Source: Tamarix chinensis (lineage: Eukaryota > Streptophyta > Magnoliopsida > Caryophyllales > Tamaricaceae). Taken from it: 64,000 bases of DNA. The position numbers were made by a program, and so were the translations under genes. Location of the stretch: positions 56,843,942-56,907,941 of the forward strand of contig CM060172.1 in the NCBI GenBank assembly GCA_030549775.1. Reading direction: 5' to 3'. Under the pieces are notes generated by a model. It was not told where the DNA came from and did no database searches. It was given only the letters and a program-made list of their open reading frames with translations. Of this stretch, positions 58,915 through 64,000 are shown piece by piece (position 1 is the stretch's first letter; each line of letters starts with the position of its first letter).

Positions 58915-59952
58915 GGTAAAACATTATTAATAATACTCTTATTAGTAGAATATTAAGAGTAATAATACCATAAATCTTAAAATTACAAGGTGGTTTTCAA
59001 AACCACCCCATTTAATAATAATAATGTTCAAAAATGTAATAATAATATTAATATTATATATATACTTATAATATAAAAGTTAATAAAGATAATAATAATA
59101 TAATTAGTAATAATGTTAAAAATGTTAATAATAGCAATAAAAAGAAAAGGTGCGAGACTTAATTAAAATTTTAGGTTTCTACCCCTCCTGAAATAATTAC
59201 AATATTAAATAAATAATTACACTAATAATAATAATATTAATAATATTATTAATAATAATAGTAAGCATGTAATAATTTCATTAAATAATCAAAATTCGAG
59301 AATAATAATTTATCTAATTCAAGAATACTCCCAAAACTATCAACAACATTTACCAATTAGGTTACAGTTGATAACAATACTAATAATAATTATTATTATT
59401 ATAATTAAAATCAAATTAACATTAAATATTAGGATAAAAGTAGAATAATTCTCAATAAATCGAAAGGAATTGTTGAAAAGGTCTAGGGTTTCACCTTGGG
59501 TTGGAGGGGATGGGTGGCACCGGTGTTGGTTCCTGGAGGTGGCCAGAAAAGTGATCTAAGAGGGGTGAAAATGAAGAAAAAGAGGGAAGGGGAAGGAGAA
59601 AAATAAAATAAGTTTATGGGTCGGTGGAGGAAAATTAGCAGGAGATTTTGAGTAGTTTAGAGGGTGGAAGAAGTGGCGGATGTGGTGGTGGACGGTGGTT
59701 TAAGGTTTCGGGGTAATAATTCTGGCGAAAGGACTAGCAATCTTTGCATAGTTATGGAGGCCCATGCGAGAAGAATCGAAAGATGTTGATGGTTTAGTTA
59801 ATTATAGGGTGTTGGAGGGAAGAGTTTGGGAGGAAGAAGAGGTGGCGAGGTTGGCTAACGGTGGAGAACGGGGCGTCTAAAGTGGCGGTGGCGCACCGGT
59901 TGCACTTAGGGTTTTCGGGAAAAGAAATCTCGATTTCGAGCCATACGAGGGG

Positions 59953-59960
59953 TATTTATA
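59953..59960 (-). promoter_or_regulatory. TATA box in LTR C
   Basis: TATAAATA on the minus strand, about 1.02 kb from the sense start of LTR C. Confidence 0.5.
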
Positions 59961-61152
59961 GTAGTGGAGGGTAGGCTCGAGTTGTGGATGTTACCAGGAG
60001 GTCAAAGCCGGTGAGAAACGGGACGGTTATGAGGTTGATTGGGTGGCATAAATTTCAAAATTTCCCCGACCATCGCGAGGGAAACTGGGAGCAACGTGGG
60101 GAAGGAAAAGGGAAGTGGGGCATTTCAAATTAGAGTGTGCGTCGAGGGGCAGAAAATGGGCGGGATAAAGGCCGGTCACGACACGTATGGCCGGCGGCGC
60201 CATTTTCGGGGGAGGTGGAAGGTGGCAGTTATGGCGTCGGGGAAGAAGAGGAAGAAGACGATAGGGGAAAGGTTAGACCGGACGGTTCGGTAGAAAGAAA
60301 AGAAGGAAAAGAAAAGGGAGGAGGGCGAACCGGGTGACGATATTTAAAGTCATGGGGAAAAACGCAGAGTTTTAATGGATAAGAGAGCAAAACACGGCGC
60401 GGGGTTAAATGAGGGATTCTGGGCTGCGGGAAACGGCCTGGGCCGAAGGAAAAGGAGGGGATTTGGGCCGGCACAATAGGCCCAATTCGGGGAAGGAAAA
60501 GAAAAAAAGAAAAGAAGAAGAAGGAAAAGAAAGAAAAAGGAAGAAAGAAAAGGAAAAATGAAAAAGGAGAAGAGAAAATAGGAAGTTTGGGTTAAACAAA
60601 TTAATTAAAATATTTGGGATATTTAAATCCCTTTTTAGGCTAAATTAGGATTTTTAAAAGATTTTTCAAAAATTTCATTTTAAATTAATAAATCACTCTA
60701 ATTTTATTCAATTAAATTATTTAGAAAATTGAAATTAATTTGAAACTATTTTCTCTTTCTTAATTTAAATAAAATAATTTATTTAAATAAATTTCCAAAT
60801 TAAAATCTTTAATTATTTAAAATACCCCAATTTCCTCTAATTAACATATTTATAAAATTCCTTATTAATTTGCCCTGATAATTTTTCTTTTATTCTAGTA
60901 AAAATAATTTATTAAATTAAATTTTCAAATAAAACCTTATTTAAATATAATATTTAAAATTAAAAAATTTCGGGACATTTGAAAAAGCAAATAGACACCT
61001 CATGCTATGTTATAAAACACATGCCCCTCATGTTCTTCTCTAAAAAATTTGTTCTCCAGTAAACTCAACCAACACCTACTCAACACACATGGAGACCCTA
61101 TATAGCCTTTAAATACCCAAAAGCTTGCTTTTCCATGCTCTGCCATATATTA

Positions 61153-63676
61153 GTTGGAATCCTAACATGGTATATTGTGGGATGACTCGAACTCCATGTG
61201 TAAGGTTCACATTATATGATATAACAATATCAAGCATGTATATGTTATTAAATAAACATCGTGAACCATTATCGATAATATTGACTATTTATATATAAAC
61301 AACAATACCCAAACATGTCTGATATGAAAGTAGAATTTGGATTCCATCTAAAAGATGGTGCAACTGAAATGTCTTTCAAATCTAAATATTACTTGGTTCT
61401 CAACAATAACCTATAATTTGTATTACTTTAGCATCTACTAATATTTCATCACCTATATTGATGCATCTTTAACCATCAATACTTGTGTCAGTAGTAACAC
61501 TAAGTCTAATCACCAAGTATTTTTAAGTACTAAAGTGAAACTCGCTTATAATAAACCGAAGTGAGAATTGTACATTTCTTTACACACTAATTGTATTATT
61601 TTGTATAACTCTTTCTTACATGTTCGGACCATTTGCAAAAGGAACAATAACTATTTCCCTTTTATTGTTTCTTTTATTTTAGACTTGTAAGAGCAAATTC
61701 ATATTAATACTTTTTTTCTTTTGCCCTAAACCTTAGGAGTGGTGGCCAAATGGACACTTTACACCCTAATTTGATTCAATATATATTCCATTTAGGTTCA
61801 ATAATGTACTCCCTTAGGTTCCCTTTTCCTTTTTTCATCCTAAAAGGTTTCTGTAATGTTAGTTTCTGAGAAAACATTCACCCTAAAAGGATTCTGCAAT
61901 GTTGCTCATGATGATCATAAAACTCATATGATATAGGTAATCTTACTACTAAAGTTTGTTTTAATCATTAGTTGAACTTTTAGCTATAAGAGTAGCAAAT
62001 TTTCAATCATGAGCATAAGGTCTAGATCTATGCAGCAAAGAACAACCAAAATATTTCCTTTTTAATCTTTGAAGATATCATTATGTAGGAAAATTAAACT
62101 TAAGTGTGTAGATAAATGATGAAAAATATATTAATGATATAGAAACTAAAACAAGCAAATAAACTAGCATGCTCCCATAAATGTGAACTAATGAATTCAA
62201 ATAACATCCCATCACAAGATAGCGACACAATATTAATATCAAGTAGTTGGACAATAATATTATATGAGAATGTTAATCTTGTTGTAGTGGCCAAATATTG
62301 ATAATAAGGCCTATCAAATAATAAACACATATTTATATTGACTTATTATCCATATGATAACCAAAGAATTATCATATATTTATCATTATAAGTGCATATA
62401 AAATTCTACCAAATATTTATCTTCCTTTAGGCTAACTAAATGTCTGCATGAATAGATAACCATTTATTTGAATAAATTGAGTCCTTCATATATGGTCATA
62501 ATCATTTAACTTTATTTAGATTTATCATCCATAATAACAATGAGACATTAAATCTAACTTAATATGCATACAAAATGACTTACACAAAATATATCCAAAA
62601 CTCTAATGTAAAAGTAAGCCAACAATACAAAACATGGTGTAAATTATTATAATATAATAATTAGTCTAATATATAACAATCATTTATGCTACGTTGAATC
62701 ATAACTATAATACATTTTAATGGTTAATTTGTGACACTATACCGACCATTGTGTTATAATAGTTGAATGGCTAAGATTGATTAGTAATTAAGGTGACATT
62801 AATTAACAATTGTTACTAATGAATTGATCATCCAATTCACTGTCTTTTCCATAATTATTTTATTCAAAACAATAAATTAAAAGAAGAAATGTAACTCCAT
62901 CAGTTACACAAAGTAAAAGAAAAAACGTAACCGATAATCATTAGTTATACCCTTTATTTGATTTACCATTTTATAAGTTACTTATTTAACTATAAATAAC
63001 AAAAACTAAGCCTAAGGACCTTCTCTTCAATCTTAGATATTCCTAGTCTCCAACCACCACCATTAGTAGCCAACCTTGTTGTTAACAAAAACCTATTTAA
63101 GCACCTAACACCATCTTTTACATATTATGTTGTTGCCTTCCATCTAAACTAAAAGGAGAAGCAACCTGACTAGTCCAGCAACTAGCAACTACTATTGTCA
63201 CAATTAGACAATAGCCATCAACCAATACTTCCCCAACGAACTAGATAGCCTTAGTACCTCAAAATATAGCGAAAAACCCAACACATTACTCTCCATCAAA
63301 AGAGGATGGTGGTTTTATCCAACCACACTCGGCCCTCTATACCATCGATGATAGATACAATTGATAATAAATTGTGGTTTGAACGGTGGAGATTAGATCT
63401 AACTAATTAAGTCATTGGAGAATTCAAGTGGCCAAAACATATGGTATTAAAAATAATTGAAATGAGAGAAGGAAAAGACAAACAAATTTGAACCATAAAT
63501 AGAAGACCAACAACCATCAAGAAAAGGACAAATAAGGGCCAAGATTGAATTAAAATGGAAAATTAATTTCAGTAACCTAAACAAATTCATTAAAGAAGAA
63601 GACTAAATTATCGATCAGAATAGAGAAAATACATAGTCTCCCTGATGATTCGAGCACGTTGAGCTCTAATAATACT
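61153..63676 (-). pseudogene. Outer copia gag-protease-integrase remnants
   Basis: Minus-strand reading from 61700 to 61153 shows a zinc-knuckle-like CSFCKWSEHV stretch, VKKCTILT, a VGDEILVDAK stretch typical of the copia protease region, GSRCLFNNIYMLDIV before the pre-integrase zinc finger, and finally QYTM-GFQQ of the integrase. Most of the integrase core is deleted near 61200-61250. From 61700 to 63650 I see no clear motif; a TATAAATA with leader-like sequence lies near 62990 on the plus strand. Confidence 0.5.
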
Positions 63677-63940
63677 TGCTATAATTTATGCAACTCGACA
63701 AGATCAAAGTTTTGATTCATTGAGAACAATTGAAAGGATAGATAAACTAAAGCGTACCTTAATCTATAGCGATCGCAACAATGTATACCATTGACTCTTT
63801 AATGAAATTTGATTAGCCTGTCTTATAGACTTCTAGGTATCTCACGTATTTCATCATAAGAGGTCCATAGCTAGTCTCTCGTTTCTAATTGTTGATGGGA
63901 ATAGTAAAAGCTTAAGGCATGTAAATAGCGAACCATGACC

Positions 63941-63979
<39 letters not shown>

Positions 63980-64000
63980 ATGATGGATTTGTCACCTATT
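63677..64000 (-). repeat. Possible 5' LTR fragment of the outer copia
   Basis: GCTCTAATAATACTTG at 63663-63678 looks like a mutated primer site (GCTCTGATACCACTTG in reverse sense). The LTR would begin at TGCTATAATT and continue past the window edge. It cannot be confirmed without the matching LTR. Confidence 0.3.
63944..63977. repeat. (AT)n microsatellite
   Basis: A pure AT dinucleotide run of 34 bp. Confidence 0.95.

Larger units (their letters stand above)
56651..60982 (-). mobile_element. Solo LTR C, Ty3-gypsy-like group, 4.33 kb
   Basis: The forward start is TGTAACACTCCAAAAATTT. The sense start is at 60982 and reads TCAAATGTCCCGAAATTTT, aligning base by base with the start of LTR B, so TG has become TC. 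A perfect target duplication AAAAG (56646-56650 and 60983-60987) supports these ends. Sense-order features read backwards: AT-rich start, purine-rich run 59480-60600, TATA at 59953-59960, AAT tract, ACCCTAA-type minisatellite, two hairpin clusters (57371-57745), three-hairpin block (57105-57165) and terminal hairpin (56737-56782). No gag or pol. Confidence 0.87.
54151..61152 (-). mobile_element. Inner Ty1-copia element (minus strand), internally deleted
   Basis: The 3' LTR is 54151-54690. The 5' LTR is 56288-56650 plus 60988-61152, interrupted by solo LTR C. Pieced together it is 528 bp, against 540 bp for the other. A perfect target duplication GTTGG flanks the element (54146-54150 and 61153-61157). 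The interior is only 1.6 kb. It keeps a gag zinc-knuckle region and the end of RNase H next to the 3' LTR, but integrase and most of RT are gone. A primer-site-like TGGTATTAAAGTG follows the 5' LTR. The inner copia sits in the outer copia integrase region. Confidence 0.85.
45700..64000 (-). mobile_element. Outer Ty1-copia element (minus strand), decayed and multiply interrupted
   Basis: Pieces in coding order are: a possible LTR start and primer site near 63660-63680, a Gag zinc-knuckle remnant near 61620, protease/pre-integrase remnants 61250-61560, integrase 61153-61200 continuing at 53900-54150, the linker before RT at about 53347-53700, RT from 52886-52924 into 46613-46305, and late RT/RNase H from 46300 to about 45700. 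Many stops and frame changes are present. Insertions by an inner copia, a TRIM and a Harbinger element split it. The left end is lost near the degenerate hAT-like repeat. The right boundary is uncertain. Confidence 0.72.

Overview
This window is repeat-dominated nuclear DNA of a flowering plant. The evidence is a decayed plant-type F-box/DUF295 gene, plant-style Ty1-copia, TRIM, PIF/Harbinger and hAT elements, a tRNA-derived SINE, and a spliced MYB/SANT-like transposon gene. The species cannot be told from the sequence. No intact ordinary host gene was found. Almost everything with coding potential belongs to a mobile element.

Layout. Positions 1-383 are the end of a hAT-like element rich in CCCGA repeats. 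Positions 384-5079 are mostly single-copy-looking spacer with weak exon-like stretches. An F-box/DUF295 pseudogene (minus strand, about 6677 to 5080) carries a 370-bp hAT MITE with a perfect 8-bp target duplication. A young, almost complete Ty1-copia element (6843-12643) sits just upstream of it. It has 810-bp LTRs differing at 3 sites, and gag and pol in one frame split by a single TAA. A tRNA-derived SINE (13633-13871) follows.

From about 15.2 kb to 45.4 kb the DNA is a stack of very long LTRs of one related group with ends of the type TGTAAYAYCCC...GGGRTRTTACA. Most look like solo LTRs. I could pair target duplications for six: A 17660-20725 (minus), B 25263-30490 (plus), E 33220-35944 (plus), F 31033-44020 (minus, interrupted by E and G), G 36170-41242 (plus), and C 56651-60982 (minus) further right. 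No internal gag-pol region of this group is present. The best-preserved copies (B, G, C) share, about 1 kb before their sense 3' end, two clusters of three modules. Each cluster is closed by an inverted repeat whose two arms change together between copies. This looks like a conserved folded structure and is the most interesting signal in the window.

From about 45.7 kb to the end, a decayed minus-strand Ty1-copia element (the outer copia) has been split by later arrivals. A 6.3-kb PIF/Harbinger transposon (46617-52882) entered the reverse transcriptase region. A 422-bp TRIM (52925-53346) landed beside it. A second, internally deleted minus-strand copia (54151-61152) entered the integrase region, and solo LTR C later entered its 5' LTR. 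Each step is supported by target duplications, and at several junctions the interrupted reading continues across the insertion. In the Harbinger element the accessory MYB/SANT gene is still open (two exons, 300 aa), while the transposase gene is broken.
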